From NCBI GenBank assembly GCA_021736475.1, contig JAIPFV010000005.1, positions 1-58,255 on the forward strand: a stretch of 58,255 nt of DNA, written 5' to 3'. A program made the position numbers and the translations under genes. Positions 1 through 8,777 of the stretch are shown in pieces. The notes beneath the pieces are model-generated. The model worked only from the letters and a program-made list of their open reading frames with translations, did no database searches and was not told the DNA's origin. The stretch comes from Spirochaetia bacterium. Its GTDB lineage: Bacteria > Spirochaetota > Spirochaetia > DSM-16054 > Sediminispirochaetaceae. How positions within the stretch are numbered: position 1 is the stretch's first letter; each line of letters starts with the position of its first letter.

Positions 1-1
1 T

Positions 2-2416
2 GCTGCGGCGTCGGATACACAACGACAAACCCGAAGTCAGGACAGCACCGCAGCTCCTAAGAGCGGTGCCCCGGCTCAACAAGGCTCTGCCCAAAGACCA
101 GGTACCGGTGGCGCTCAAAGGCCTGCTGATCGTCGAGATCAGCAGGGAGCAGGTCAGCGGCCGGAGGCAAGGCAGAGTCGAGGAACACATCCTTCAGACC
201 GCTCTGCCGAAAATCGCCAGGCACCCGGTGGCAGACCTCAGCAACAGGGTGGACGCCCCGCACCCGGTGGCAGACCTCAGCAACAGGGTGGTCGTCCGGC
301 ACCCGGCGGCAGACCTCAGCAGGGTGGTCGCCCGGCACCCGGCGGCAGACCCCAGCAGGGTGGACGCCCGGCACCCGGCGGCAGACCTCAGCAGGGTGGA
401 CGCCCGGCACCCGGCGGCAGACCTCAGCAGGGTGGTCGCCCGGCACCCGGCGGCAGACCCGCTCCAGGTGGACGCGGAAAACCGGGAGAAACGCCCCCGC
501 CAGGTCCTAATGAAGTAGATCAGAGCAAGAAACACGCGGCTAAAAAGTTCTATAAGTCTAAGAAGAAACAGGACTACCGCGCAAAGAAAGAGAAAACACG
601 GGAAAAAGAGTTTCAGATGAAACGGAAGCCCGAGTATCAGAAACGGGCGAATCCGGTTCCAAAAGAAATAGATATCATGGAAGTGATTACAGTTTCGGAA
701 CTGGCCAAGAAAATGAACTTAAAGGCCTCCGAACTTATCGGAAAGCTCATGAGCATGGGTATGATGGTTACTATTAATCAGCAGATCGATGCAGATACGG
801 CGGAACTCCTGGCAGGAGAATACGGCTGTAAGGTAAATATTGTTTCGTTGTACGATGAAACTATTATTGAGACTGAAAAAGATCAGGAAACAGAGCTCAA
901 ACCGAGACCGCCAATTGTCACGGTAATGGGGCATGTTGACCACGGTAAAACTAAGTTGCTCGATGCAATCCGTGAAACGGATGTGGTAGCCGGTGAACAC
1001 GGCGGAATTACTCAGCACATTGGTGCGTATAAGGTAAGACCGAAGAACGGCAGCAGCGATATTGTTTTTCTCGATACTCCTGGTCACGAAGCCTTTACCT
1101 TAATGCGTGCCCGCGGTGCACAGGTTACCGATATTGTTATTCTGATAGTTGCAGCCAACGATGGAGTTATGCCGCAAACTGTAGAAGCGGTAAACCACGC
1201 CAAAGAGGCGGGTGTTCCGATTATTGTTGCCGTGAATAAAATTGACCTGCCCGAGGCAAACCCCGATAGGGTAAAACAGCAGCTGGCTGAGTACGACCTT
1301 CTTCCTGAGGATTGGGGTGGTACGACCCTATTTAACGAGATATCAGCGCTGAACCATCAGGGAATAGAAGAGCTACTGGAGACCCTCGCACTGCAGGCGG
1401 AAATTCTTGAGTTGAAAGCCAATTATGACTGCCGTGCCGAAGGTAAGGTAATAGAATCGCAGGTGGACCACGGCCGTGGTATTGTTTCAACGGTCATCAT
1501 TGAAAGAGGAACTCTGCATGTAGGAGACACTTTCGTTGCCGGAGTTTTCCCAGGAAAAGTACGGGCTATGTTCGACGACAAGGGAAACAAACTCGAGAGC
1601 GCTACACCGGCTACACCGGTTGAGATACTCGGTTTTACCGGTATTCCTGACGCTGGGTCTCCCTTCCAGGTAACCGAAAGCGAGCGACAAGCCCGTCAGG
1701 TTGGTGCGAAGCGCCAGGAACTTGAAAAACAGGGTGAAGCCCAAAATGTCAAGAAAGTAACTCTTGATACCTTGTATGATTCAATACAAGAGGGTGAAAT
1801 TCAGGAACTCAAAGTAGTTATCAAGGGAGATGTGCACGGTTCGGTAGAAGCCCTGCAGACTGCATTGGAAAAGCTTTCAACGAAAGAAATTAAGTTGAGG
1901 GTAATACATGCTTCCGCCGGTGCAATCATCGAAAACGATGTACACCTGGCCTCAGCATCTAATGCAATTATTGTCGGCTTTCACGTGAGACCGACTCCGA
2001 AGGCTCTTGAACTTGCAGAGCAGGAAAAAATTGATATCCGTAAATACAACGTCATATATGATGCGGTGGACGATATCAAAAAAGCTATGGAAGGAATGCT
2101 GGCACCGGATATTAAAGAAGAGGTTATCGGTAACGTTGAAGTCCGAGATACCTTTAAGGTACCGAAAGCCGGCATGATTGGCGGTTGTTATGTAACAAGC
2201 GGCAAGGTGAAGCGAAACTCTATGGTTCATATTATCCGCGATGGTGTTCAAATATATACGGGTAAGGTCTCCTCGCTTAAGCGTTTTAAGGAAGACACCC
2301 GTGAAGTTGAAGCCGGATACGAATGTGGTGTCGGAATTGAAAACTTTAACGATTTGAAGGTCGGTGATCAGTTTGAGGTGTATGAAACTAAGGAAATCGC
2401 AAAGACCCTTGAATAA
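2..2416 (+). CDS. infB: Translation initiation factor IF-2 (5' end outside window)
   Basis: GTPase that places initiator fMet-tRNA on the 30S subunit and drives subunit joining in the cytoplasm. The frame is open without a stop from base 2, so the true start lies left of the window; the ATG at 617 is internal, not the start. Of the 804 visible codons, the first ~160 form a Gly/Pro/Arg/Gln-rich linker with tandem repeats, followed by a Lys-rich stretch and the IF2-N fold ([11 protein letters not shown]). The G domain shows G1 GHVDHGKT from base 929, switch [10 protein letters not shown]3 DTPGHE and G4 NKID. Domain II, domain III and the C-terminal fMet-tRNA-binding domain follow, ending normally. 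It heads the visible operon with rbfA 46 bp downstream. The linker is unusually repetitive; the rest is canonical. Confidence 0.97.
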   Translation, partial: AAASDTQRQTRSQDSTAAPKSGAPAQQGSAQRPGTGGAQRPADRRDQQGAGQRPEARQSRGTHPSDRSAENRQAPGGRPQQQGGRPAPGGRPQQQGGRPAPGGRPQQGGRPAPGGRPQQGGRPAPGGRPQQGGRPAPGGRPQQGGRPAPGGRPAPGGRGKPGETPPPGPNEVDQSKKHAAKKFYKSKKKQDYRAKKEKTREKEFQMKRKPEYQKRANPVPKEIDIMEVITVSELAKKMNLKASELIGKLMSMGMMVTINQQIDADTAELLAGEYGCKVNIVSLYDETIIETEKDQETELKPRPPIVTVMGHVDHGKTKLLDAIRETDVVAGEHGGITQHIGAYKVRPKNGSSDIVFLDTPGHEAFTLMRARGAQVTDIVILIVAANDGVMPQTVEAVNHAKEAGVPIIVAVNKIDLPEANPDRVKQQLAEYDLLPEDWGGTTLFNEISALNHQGIEELLETLALQAEILELKANYDCRAEGKVIESQVDHGRGIVSTVIIERGTLHVGDTFVAGVFPGKVRAMFDDKGNKLESATPATPVEILGFTGIPDAGSPFQVTESERQARQVGAKRQELEKQGEAQNVKKVTLDTLYDSIQEGEIQELKVVIKGDVHGSVEALQTALEKLSTKEIKLRVIHASAGAIIENDVHLASASNAIIVGFHVRPTPKALELAEQEKIDIRKYNVIYDAVDDIKKAMEGMLAPDIKEEVIGNVEVRDTFKVPKAGMIGGCYVTSGKVKRNSMVHIIRDGVQIYTGKVSSLKRFKEDTREVEAGYECGVGIENFNDLKVGDQFEVYETKEIAKTLE
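218..469 (+). repeat. In-frame tandem repeat inside infB
   Basis: About seven units of 36 bp (39 bp in two of them) encode the 12-residue unit [12 protein letters not shown]. Unit boundaries fall at about 251, 290, 326, 362, 398 and 434, with a partial unit before and a diverged last unit (PAPG). All units stay in the infB frame and differ mostly at third codon positions, so this is a protein-level linker and not a CRISPR or intergenic repeat. Confidence 0.9.
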
Positions 2417-2432
2417 AACCGAAGAAAAATCT

Positions 2433-2448
2433 GACTGTTAAAACAGTC
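2433..2448 (+). repeat. Perfect hairpin just before the rbfA ribosome site
   Basis: Arms of 7 bp (GACTGTT / AACAGTC) with a 2-base loop lie in the infB-rbfA gap and end two bases before the GGAG at 2450-2453 that serves the rbfA ATG at 2463. There is no T-run after it, so it is unlikely to be a terminator. A role in mRNA processing or in tuning rbfA translation is only an inference. Confidence 0.45.
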
Positions 2449-2462
2449 TGGAGTAGACAAAT

Positions 2463-2810
2463 ATGTCCGATATAAAAACACGCAAAGTAGCGGCGAAAAT
2501 CCGCGAGGAAATAGGTACATTAATACTCCGGGGGATCATTAAGGACCCCCGGGTTACCTCTGAACTGTCGGTAACCGAAGTAGATGTAGCAAAAGACACA
2601 AGTACCGCAAAAGTATATATCTCTAGTTTTGGGACTGAACGGAATTTAACTGCCGGCGTAGAGGCTCTAAACCACGCCGCCGGTTTTATTCAGTCAAGGC
2701 TTGCAAAAACACTGCAGACAAGAAATACCCCTAAACTGCGCTTTTTTGATGATCATTCTATCGAATACGGTACTGATATGATTCAAAAGCTAAAGGAACT
2801 CGATTCTTGA
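2463..2810 (+). CDS. rbfA: 30S ribosome-binding factor A
   Basis: Cold-shock and maturation factor that binds the 5' helix of 16S rRNA during late 30S assembly. The 115-residue length is normal for the family. The KH-like fold is visible in the N-terminal KVAAKIREEIGTLI helix, the strand SVTEVDVAKDTSTAKVYIS and the C-terminal TPKLRFFDDHSIEYG, a variant of the family's RFF signature. The ATG at 2463 has GGAG nine bases upstream. It lies between infB and truB, and its stop overlaps the TTG start of truB, which suggests translational coupling. Confidence 0.95.
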   Translation: MSDIKTRKVAAKIREEIGTLILRGIIKDPRVTSELSVTEVDVAKDTSTAKVYISSFGTERNLTAGVEALNHAAGFIQSRLAKTLQTRNTPKLRFFDDHSIEYGTDMIQKLKELDS

Positions 2811-3691
2811 ATTCAAAGCAATCAGGGTTGGTTTTTCTTAAAAAGCCCTCCGGTATTACCTCCTTTCAAGCACTACATGCAATTAAGCAGAGTTTAGGTC
2901 ATGGTAAAATCGGGCACACCGGCACGCTTGATAAGTTTGCCGAGGGTTTGTTGATTGTTCTAGCCGGTAAGAACACCCGTTTGGTCCCCTATTTTGAGGG
3001 ACTGGATAAGACTTACCTGGCTGATATCCGCTTCGGCGCTACTACCGAAACCCTGGATACTGAAAGCCCCGAGATAGAACAGACAACCGTGCCTGGTATT
3101 GCGGACATAGAAGCCCAGTTAGAAAATTTTCAGGGCGAACAGGAGCAGATACCTCCCCAGTATTCTGCGGTGCATGTTGATGGAAGACGTGCATATCAGC
3201 GGACTCTGCAGGGAGAACATGTAGAGATTCCATCACGGAAGATAAATTTATACAGTATTGAAGCTTTGGCTTGGAAAGAACCGGTACTATCTGTACGGAT
3301 TCATTGCTCAAAGGGTACTTATATCCGTGCCTTCGCCCGTGACCTTGGAGTAGCCTGCGATTCAAAGGCGTATCTTGAAGGCCTTCAAAGAACAAGAATC
3401 GGCCATTTTGATGTGAGCGAGGCGGTGGAACCGGCAGAATTTAAACCCGAACAGCATTTGCAGTCGGCAACTCCGGCACTTTTACAACTGCCGGGAATAA
3501 CTGAAGTTCTGCTTGAGGAGCAGTCGATACCAAAGGTTTTGAACGGTAATCCGATTCAGCCGGAGTGGCTCAATGTTCAAGAGGTTTCCGATGGGCTCTA
3601 TGCCCTGGTAAGCAGCCAGGGCGAGCTTTGCGCCTTAGCCGAATTAAGCGACCATAAGTGGAAGTATCGCTATGTTGCAGAGAGGAACTGA
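2807..3691 (+). CDS. truB: tRNA pseudouridine-55 synthase
   Basis: Converts U55 in the T-loop of tRNAs to pseudouridine. The catalytic Asp is in GHTGTLDKFAEGLL (Asp42); the usual GTLDPLATG is changed around it, but the Asp and Gly remain. The sequence KGTYIRAFARDLG is the conserved motif of the catalytic core, and residues from ~220 form the C-terminal RNA-binding extension. The start is a TTG that overlaps the rbfA stop (TTGA). The 3' end overlaps ribF by 20 bp. At 294 residues it is of normal length. Confidence 0.95.
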   Translation: MNSKQSGLVFLKKPSGITSFQALHAIKQSLGHGKIGHTGTLDKFAEGLLIVLAGKNTRLVPYFEGLDKTYLADIRFGATTETLDTESPEIEQTTVPGIADIEAQLENFQGEQEQIPPQYSAVHVDGRRAYQRTLQGEHVEIPSRKINLYSIEALAWKEPVLSVRIHCSKGTYIRAFARDLGVACDSKAYLEGLQRTRIGHFDVSEAVEPAEFKPEQHLQSATPALLQLPGITEVLLEEQSIPKVLNGNPIQPEWLNVQEVSDGLYALVSSQGELCALAELSDHKWKYRYVAERN

Positions 3692-4505
3692 AGTAAAGGT
3701 CCTTTCGTGGGACGTGTTTACCGGCCAAAGGCCGATGAGGGATGAAACTGTAGCCCTTACTATTGGAGTGTTCGACGGTATCCACAAGGGCCACCAAACC
3801 CTTGTCGAGAAAATAGTGAATAGTCCCGAACGTGTTCCAACAGTGCTTACTTTTCGCTTTAATCCCCGACGGTTTCTAAAACCCCATTTATTCCCCGGTG
3901 ATATCACCTCACAGCACCAGAAACTGGAGATTTTAGCGGAGCATGGAGTGAAGACAGTCATACTCATTGACTTTTCCAACGATTTTAGTAAACTGTCAGG
4001 TAACGATTTTTTGATGGCAATACGCCAAAGTTGCAATTTAACCTATTTGGTGCTGGGGGATAATTTTAGGTGTGGTTTTGAAGGCAAAACCAGTGCCTAC
4101 GATGTGAGAAAGATTATGGCAGCGTACAATACACCCGTTGAAATTGCACCGCCGGTCAGCTGGAAGGGTGCGACTCTCAGCAGTACCCGTATTAGAGCTG
4201 CACTTAGAGAAGGTCAGATTAAAGATGCCGCTGAAATGATGGGGAGAAACTACATTCTAGATATTGCAAACACACCTCAAAACATTGAGGATTCATATAG
4301 GTCAATAGAAAAAATGGGATTGCACCAGGTTGTACCACCTCCGGGTACTTATCTGGCAGACATCAAAACCCCTACACACACTACTTCCGTTCAGCTTGAC
4401 GTGACAGAAGAATGCCTCCGGTGGCGTCAGCCCGATGAGGAAGAATCCGTATTAATCGAATTTAAAGACATTAAAGGTAAAGGAGAAAGAAGCCATGCTT
4501 GCTAA
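3672..4505 (+). CDS. ribF: RibF-like FAD synthetase with degenerate riboflavin-kinase half
   Basis: The N-terminal half is a clear FMN adenylyltransferase (FMN + ATP to FAD): [12 protein letters not shown] at residues 31-42 is the nucleotidyltransferase motif, and the [12 protein letters not shown] block near residue 175 is the second ATP-contact motif. The C-terminal half (from about base 4236) should be riboflavin kinase, but the GRTxGFPTAN loop and the following NxGxxPT motif are missing. Only the start (MMGRNY) and a PPPGTYLA segment can be aligned, and the protein stops at 277 residues where the family usually runs to ~305-320. I infer FAD synthesis without riboflavin phosphorylation. 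It starts inside truB (ATG 3672) and overlaps rpsO by 11 bp, as in other spirochaete and bacterial truB-ribF-rpsO operons. Confidence 0.88.
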   Translation: MLQRGTEVKVLSWDVFTGQRPMRDETVALTIGVFDGIHKGHQTLVEKIVNSPERVPTVLTFRFNPRRFLKPHLFPGDITSQHQKLEILAEHGVKTVILIDFSNDFSKLSGNDFLMAIRQSCNLTYLVLGDNFRCGFEGKTSAYDVRKIMAAYNTPVEIAPPVSWKGATLSSTRIRAALREGQIKDAAEMMGRNYILDIANTPQNIEDSYRSIEKMGLHQVVPPPGTYLADIKTPTHTTSVQLDVTEECLRWRQPDEEESVLIEFKDIKGKGERSHAC

Positions 4506-4761
4506 AGAAAAAAAAGAGGAAATTGTTAAGGAATTCGGCAAAGACGCCCAGGATACCGGGTCTACCGAAGTACAAATAGCACTCACCACTGCCCGAATTA
4601 CAGAACTTACAGAACATCTGCGGGACCACAAAAAAGATCACAGCAGCCGCAGAGGTCTGTTGAAGCTGGTAGGACACCGAAGAAACCTACTGAAGTACCT
4701 CAAGAAGACAGATCTTGATAAGTACCGGGAAATTCTCAAGCGCTTGAATCTAAGAAAATAA
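4495..4761 (+). CDS. rpsO: 30S ribosomal protein S15
   Basis: Binds the central domain of 16S rRNA and helps form the platform of the small subunit. The 88 residues match the family length, and [16 protein letters not shown], the [12 protein letters not shown] turn and the C-terminal [15 protein letters not shown] are textbook S15. The ATG lies inside the end of ribF, and an AAAGGAG about 12 bases upstream (also inside ribF) is its ribosome site. pnp follows after 12 bp, the usual rpsO-pnp pair; in E. coli this region is processed by RNase III, but I see no obvious long hairpin in this short gap. Confidence 0.98.
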   Translation: MLAKEKKEEIVKEFGKDAQDTGSTEVQIALTTARITELTEHLRDHKKDHSSRRGLLKLVGHRRNLLKYLKKTDLDKYREILKRLNLRK

Positions 4762-4773
4762 AGGATAGTTTAT

Positions 4774-6984
4774 ATGACTCATCAAGTGAGTATTAAAATA
4801 GGTGAAGAAGAACTCGTTCTAGAAACGGGGCACATGGCCAAACAGGCTAATGGCTCTGTATTTGCTACCTACGGCGGTACTGCAGTTCTTGCTACTGCCT
4901 GTGCGAGCAACAACATACAAGAAAATTTAGATTTCGTGCCACTCCAAGTGGAGTACAACGAAAAATATTACGCCGCCGGTAAAATTCCCGGTGGCTTCCT
5001 AAAACGCGAGGGGCGTCCCAAGGAGAAAGAGATTCTGGTATGCCGGCTCATTGACCGGCCTCTGCGACCTCTGTTTTCAAAGGCCTTTAAGCGGGAAATA
5101 CAGGTAGTACCGACAGTTATTTCAGCGGACCAGGTTAATCCGCCTGATATGGTGGCAATGGTCGCCGCATCGGCTGCGGTGGTAGTATCCGACATTCCCT
5201 TCGATGGACCTGTAGGTGCCGTGCGAATTGCAAAAGTAGGGGACGAGTTTGTTCCGAATCCCTCGTTTGAAAAAACAGAAGCGAGTGAACTTGATATTGT
5301 TGTAGCCGGAACGGCGAGCGGTATTACCATGGTTGAAGGCGGAGCTAAAGAGGTTCCGGAAGATATCATGCTGAAGGCAATTCAGACCGCCGAACCCATT
5401 ATTGCCGAGTTATGCCGGGTTCAGCAGGAACTGGCGGAAAAGGTCGGCAAGGTAAAGCTCCCCATGGCTCCTGAAGTTCCGCCGCTGCAGAACCGTCAGG
5501 AAATCTGGGACTTTGCTTATCCAAAAATGGAGGAGGCCTGTTTCGTTATAGGTAAACATGAGCGCGGTCATGCCATTTCTGAAGTTAAAGATGCTGCCAA
5601 AGAAAAGTTTGCCGACTCGATTACCGAGGATAACCAGAAACAGTTCGGCGCTATTTTAGACGAGATAGAGACCCAGATTGTACGCTCCTCAATTTTAGAG
5701 AAGAACATCCGTACCGATGGTCGCGCACCGGATAAAATTCGTCCCATTACTTGTGAAATCGGTTTACTCTCACGTACCCACGGAAGTGCACTGTTTACTC
5801 GCGGTGAAACTCAGGCCTTGGCCGTAACCACTCTCGGTACTGTGTACGATGAGCAGATGCGGGACAATATCGATGGCGAGAAGAGTTTTGAGCATTTTAT
5901 GCTGCACTATAACTTTCCACCTTTCTCGGTTGGTGAAACCGGACGCATGGGTACCGGACGTCGGGAAATTGGTCACGGTCACCTGGCATTAAGGGCACTT
6001 GAAGGGGTACTGCCCAAGAAAGAGGATTTCCCGTATACCATACGGCTTGTTTCGGAAATTCTGGAATCCAACGGTTCATCTTCCATGGCCACCGTGTGTG
6101 GCGGCTCCTTGTCATTACTGCAGGCAGGTGTACATATCCGCAAGCCCGTAGCCGGGATTGCAATGGGACTGGTAACCGATGGTGAAAAATCCGTTATTTT
6201 GAGTGATATTCTTGGTGAAGAAGACCACCTTGGTGATATGGACTTTAAGGTAACCGGTACCGAAGATGGTATTACCGCTTTTCAGATGGACATCAAAATC
6301 GCCGGTGTAAGCTCAGAGCTTATGTCAAGGGCAATGGAACAGGCCCGGGTGGGTAGGCTGCACATTCTTGATATTATGAACGCCACTATCAGTGCCCCCC
6401 AAGAAGATCTGTCCGAGTATGCGCCCAAAATTATCACCATGAAGATTGACGAAGAAAAAATCGGTGCGGTCATAGGGCCGGGTGGTAAGGTCATTAAGGG
6501 TATCAGCGAGCAGACCGGTTCCGATGTAAAGATTGACGACGACGGGACCATTAAAATATTCGGCAAGACCCAGGCGCAAGCAGAAAGTGCGCAGGACCTG
6601 GTAAAACAGATTATTGAAGAGCCTGAAGCCGGTAAAATTTACCAGGGCAAGGTGAAACGTATTCTGGACTTTGGAGCCTTTGTCGAGATTCTGCCCGGCA
6701 AAGAGGGGCTTGTCCATATTTCTAAGCTTTCTCGGGAACGGGTACAATCTGTAGAAGATGTACTTGAGCTCAATCAGGAGATTCCGGTCAAACTGCTGGA
6801 AGTGGATCGGATGGGACGGCTTAACCTCAGTTATATCGATGCGATTGATCCCGATGGGGCCCCACAAGGCGGCGGAGAATCCCGCGGCGGCGGCGGACAG
6901 CATCGAGACCGTGGAGACAGAGGTGATCGAGGGGGTGACCGAAGAGGAAACTCTAACCGACCTCCCAACCGCCGGAGAGATTAA
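4774..6984 (+). CDS. pnp: Polyribonucleotide nucleotidyltransferase (PNPase)
   Basis: Phosphorolytic 3'-5' exoribonuclease of mRNA decay. Two RNase PH domains are visible; the second carries the conserved acidic site around Asp490 in the [18 protein letters not shown] stretch. The KH domain has its GPGG loop near residue 568 ([14 protein letters not shown]), the S1 domain runs from about residue 622 ([17 protein letters not shown]), and the last ~40 residues are a Gly/Arg/Asp-rich tail. The tail is longer and more basic than in enterobacterial PNPase and may contact RNA, which is an inference. The start at 4774 has AAAGGA upstream, and dut begins 4 bp after the stop. Confidence 0.98.
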   Translation: MTHQVSIKIGEEELVLETGHMAKQANGSVFATYGGTAVLATACASNNIQENLDFVPLQVEYNEKYYAAGKIPGGFLKREGRPKEKEILVCRLIDRPLRPLFSKAFKREIQVVPTVISADQVNPPDMVAMVAASAAVVVSDIPFDGPVGAVRIAKVGDEFVPNPSFEKTEASELDIVVAGTASGITMVEGGAKEVPEDIMLKAIQTAEPIIAELCRVQQELAEKVGKVKLPMAPEVPPLQNRQEIWDFAYPKMEEACFVIGKHERGHAISEVKDAAKEKFADSITEDNQKQFGAILDEIETQIVRSSILEKNIRTDGRAPDKIRPITCEIGLLSRTHGSALFTRGETQALAVTTLGTVYDEQMRDNIDGEKSFEHFMLHYNFPPFSVGETGRMGTGRREIGHGHLALRALEGVLPKKEDFPYTIRLVSEILESNGSSSMATVCGGSLSLLQAGVHIRKPVAGIAMGLVTDGEKSVILSDILGEEDHLGDMDFKVTGTEDGITAFQMDIKIAGVSSELMSRAMEQARVGRLHILDIMNATISAPQEDLSEYAPKIITMKIDEEKIGAVIGPGGKVIKGISEQTGSDVKIDDDGTIKIFGKTQAQAESAQDLVKQIIEEPEAGKIYQGKVKRILDFGAFVEILPGKEGLVHISKLSRERVQSVEDVLELNQEIPVKLLEVDRMGRLNLSYIDAIDPDGAPQGGGESRGGGGQHRDRGDRGDRGGDRRGNSNRPPNRRRD

Positions 6985-6987
6985 TCG

Positions 6988-7425
6988 ATGAATAAAATTG
7001 TCGTGCACGGAAGTTTCGGGTCGGAGAATGTACCTCACTACACTTCCGCCCATGCTTCCGGGGCCGATATACAAGCTCTACTTGACGAACCGCTCACCCT
7101 CCAACCGGGCGAGCGGGGACTTGTGCCTACCGGTATTGTACTGGAGATCCCCGAAGGGTATGAAGCACAAGTGCGGCCACGATCCGGGCTGGCAAACCGC
7201 CACGGCGTGAGCGTACTGAACGCTCCCGGTACTGTCGATGCAGATTATCGGGGAGAAATTAAAGTGGTAATGATAAATCTTGGGCAGGAGCCGTATACCA
7301 TACAAAACGGAGACCGTATCGCACAGATGGTATTTGCACCGGTAATCCGAGCCGAATTTTATCACAATATTAAATTATCTGAAACTGAACGCGGATCAGG
7401 TGGTTTCGGCTCCACCGGAACCTGA
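6988..7425 (+). CDS. dut: dUTP pyrophosphatase
   Basis: Homotrimeric dUTPase that hydrolyses dUTP to dUMP, keeping uracil out of DNA and feeding thymidylate synthesis. All five motifs are seen: the Asp of motif 1 in [10 protein letters not shown] (Asp27), RSGLA at 65-69, [10 protein letters not shown] at 81-90 with the catalytic Asp, GDRIAQMVF near 108, and the flexible Gly-rich RGSGGFGST at 135-143. The length of 145 is typical. It is in the pnp operon and is followed by a hairpin and lptF. Confidence 0.97.
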   Translation: MNKIVVHGSFGSENVPHYTSAHASGADIQALLDEPLTLQPGERGLVPTGIVLEIPEGYEAQVRPRSGLANRHGVSVLNAPGTVDADYRGEIKVVMINLGQEPYTIQNGDRIAQMVFAPVIRAEFYHNIKLSETERGSGGFGSTGT

Positions 7426-7442
7426 AAAAGTGGTACACTTTT
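7426..7442 (+). repeat. Perfect hairpin directly upstream of the lptF start
   Basis: Arms AAAAGTG and CACTTTT (7 bp) enclose a 3-base loop and end three bases before the ATG at 7446. It begins right after the dut stop and fills the place where a Shine-Dalgarno sequence would lie; none is visible. It has only a short T-run (TTTT) inside its own arm, so a terminator role is doubtful. Confidence 0.5.
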
Positions 7443-7445
7443 CAA

Positions 7446-8777
7446 ATGAGCGCTCCATCCTTCACATCTATCTTTAAAAGAGGCTTGCAAAAAGGCCATC
7501 GAAACAGCTATAGCAGAACTTATCGCCGAATATCCCTTTACATCGGATCTGAATTTCTATTTTCTTTTATTGTAGCCTTCCTCTTTTTTTTCGGCATCTT
7601 TTTTGTAAACCAGTTGTTGCTCTTAGCTGAAGAGATATTGGCCAAAGATGTGGGCCTGCTCGATGTAGCCTTGCTTATTATCTATTCGCTGCCTGCGATT
7701 GTGTCATTTACTTTTCCCTTTGCCTCACTGGTAGGCGGCCTAATGGCTATTGGAAGACTTTCTTCAGATAGCGAAATTCTGGCCTTTCGTGCCTCCGGCA
7801 TACCATATCGCCGCCTTTTGTACCCGTTAATTGTATTAGGACTGACATTTTCTCTCTTCTCTTTTGCCATGGGGGACTATTTTCTGCCTAGGGGAACCCT
7901 GAGCTTTGGCAAGCTCTACCGTGAAATTTTATATTCAAACCCGGCCCTGGAACTTGAATCAAACTCGGTAAAGGAGTATCAGGATACCACCCTCGTAACC
8001 GGTGAGATAATTGCGGGTACCATCTACGACCTGGTTATCATGGATACTACCGATGAAGGCGAAAAACGGGTTATAATGGCTGATACAGCCTTACTTAGAG
8101 AAAGCAGCAGTCAGAGCGGAGTTATTGGGCTGACCCTGCGTAATGTCTTCGGTCATGCGGTTCCGGCCAAAGTAACTAATAACTATCATTATTTTGAAGC
8201 CGAAGAGATGATATACAATATTCTGCTACGTGATATCAGCTACTCCCTCGGTTCGCTGACACCAAGAGAGATGAGCAGTATTGATGTATATAATGAAATT
8301 CGCGCAAAAGAGGCGGCCCTTGAAGAACGCATTAAGAGTCACGCACTCTCAGTTGCCCAGGAGCGCTACGGTCTTCTGCAAGGCTATCTAAACAGGGTGT
8401 ACAGTCCCCCATCCGGCTCTGCACAAACTCAATTGGAACAGAAATACTCCCGGTTTCAACAAATGAAAAACCAGGAGATCAAGAGCAAATCTCTGCAAAT
8501 ACACAAGATTGAGTTATACAAAAAAATGGCAATCCCCTTCGGATGCCTCGCCTTTGTGTTTTTCTTTTTCCCGGCCGGCACTTTCTCTAAAAAGAGCGGA
8601 CGCTCGGTGGGCTTTGGGATTGGTCTAATTATTTCGGTCCTCTATTGGGCCATGCTGTTTGCCGGGCAGACCCTGGGACTGCGAATGGACTTCTCTCCAG
8701 TGGCTGCAATGTGGCTGCCGAATATAATCATTGTAGTGATCGGTATAATTTTGTATCGTGCAAGGTTATCCCGATGA
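7446..8777 (+). CDS. lptF: LptF/YjgP-family permease
   Basis: Inner-membrane permease of the LptB2FG type, which extracts lipopolysaccharide or a similar glycolipid and passes it to the periplasmic bridge. Three N-terminal membrane segments are seen (near residues 33-55, 65-90 and 115-140), then a periplasmic beta-rich domain (about 150-270), then C-terminal membrane segments from about 355 on, ending in LPNIIIVVIGIILYRARL. At 443 residues it is longer than E. coli LptF (~366), mainly through an insertion before the last membrane helices with a predicted helical stretch (residues ~275-350). No clear Shine-Dalgarno precedes the ATG. The stop overlaps lptG as ATGA. The F versus G assignment rests on gene order and could be swapped. 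Confidence 0.85.
   Translation: MSAPSFTSIFKRGLQKGHRNSYSRTYRRISLYIGSEFLFSFIVAFLFFFGIFFVNQLLLLAEEILAKDVGLLDVALLIIYSLPAIVSFTFPFASLVGGLMAIGRLSSDSEILAFRASGIPYRRLLYPLIVLGLTFSLFSFAMGDYFLPRGTLSFGKLYREILYSNPALELESNSVKEYQDTTLVTGEIIAGTIYDLVIMDTTDEGEKRVIMADTALLRESSSQSGVIGLTLRNVFGHAVPAKVTNNYHYFEAEEMIYNILLRDISYSLGSLTPREMSSIDVYNEIRAKEAALEERIKSHALSVAQERYGLLQGYLNRVYSPPSGSAQTQLEQKYSRFQQMKNQEIKSKSLQIHKIELYKKMAIPFGCLAFVFFFFPAGTFSKKSGRSVGFGIGLIISVLYWAMLFAGQTLGLRMDFSPVAAMWLPNIIIVVIGIILYRARLSR

Noticed and set aside
218-469. CRISPR-like array
   Set aside because: Units are contiguous without spacers and keep the reading frame of infB.
57-535. Several short frames on both strands over the infB repeat
   Set aside because: They are GC-rich shadows of a repeat that is in phase with infB; their repeats only mirror its period.
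617-2416. infB starting at ATG 617
   Set aside because: The frame is open back to base 2 and encodes the repeat linker that precedes the IF2-N region, so 617 is internal.
3600-3700. FMN riboswitch before ribF
   Set aside because: ribF starts inside truB and there is no leader or conserved RFN element.
6325-7074. 249-codon minus-strand frame across pnp and dut
   Set aside because: It lies opposite two certain genes and resembles no family.
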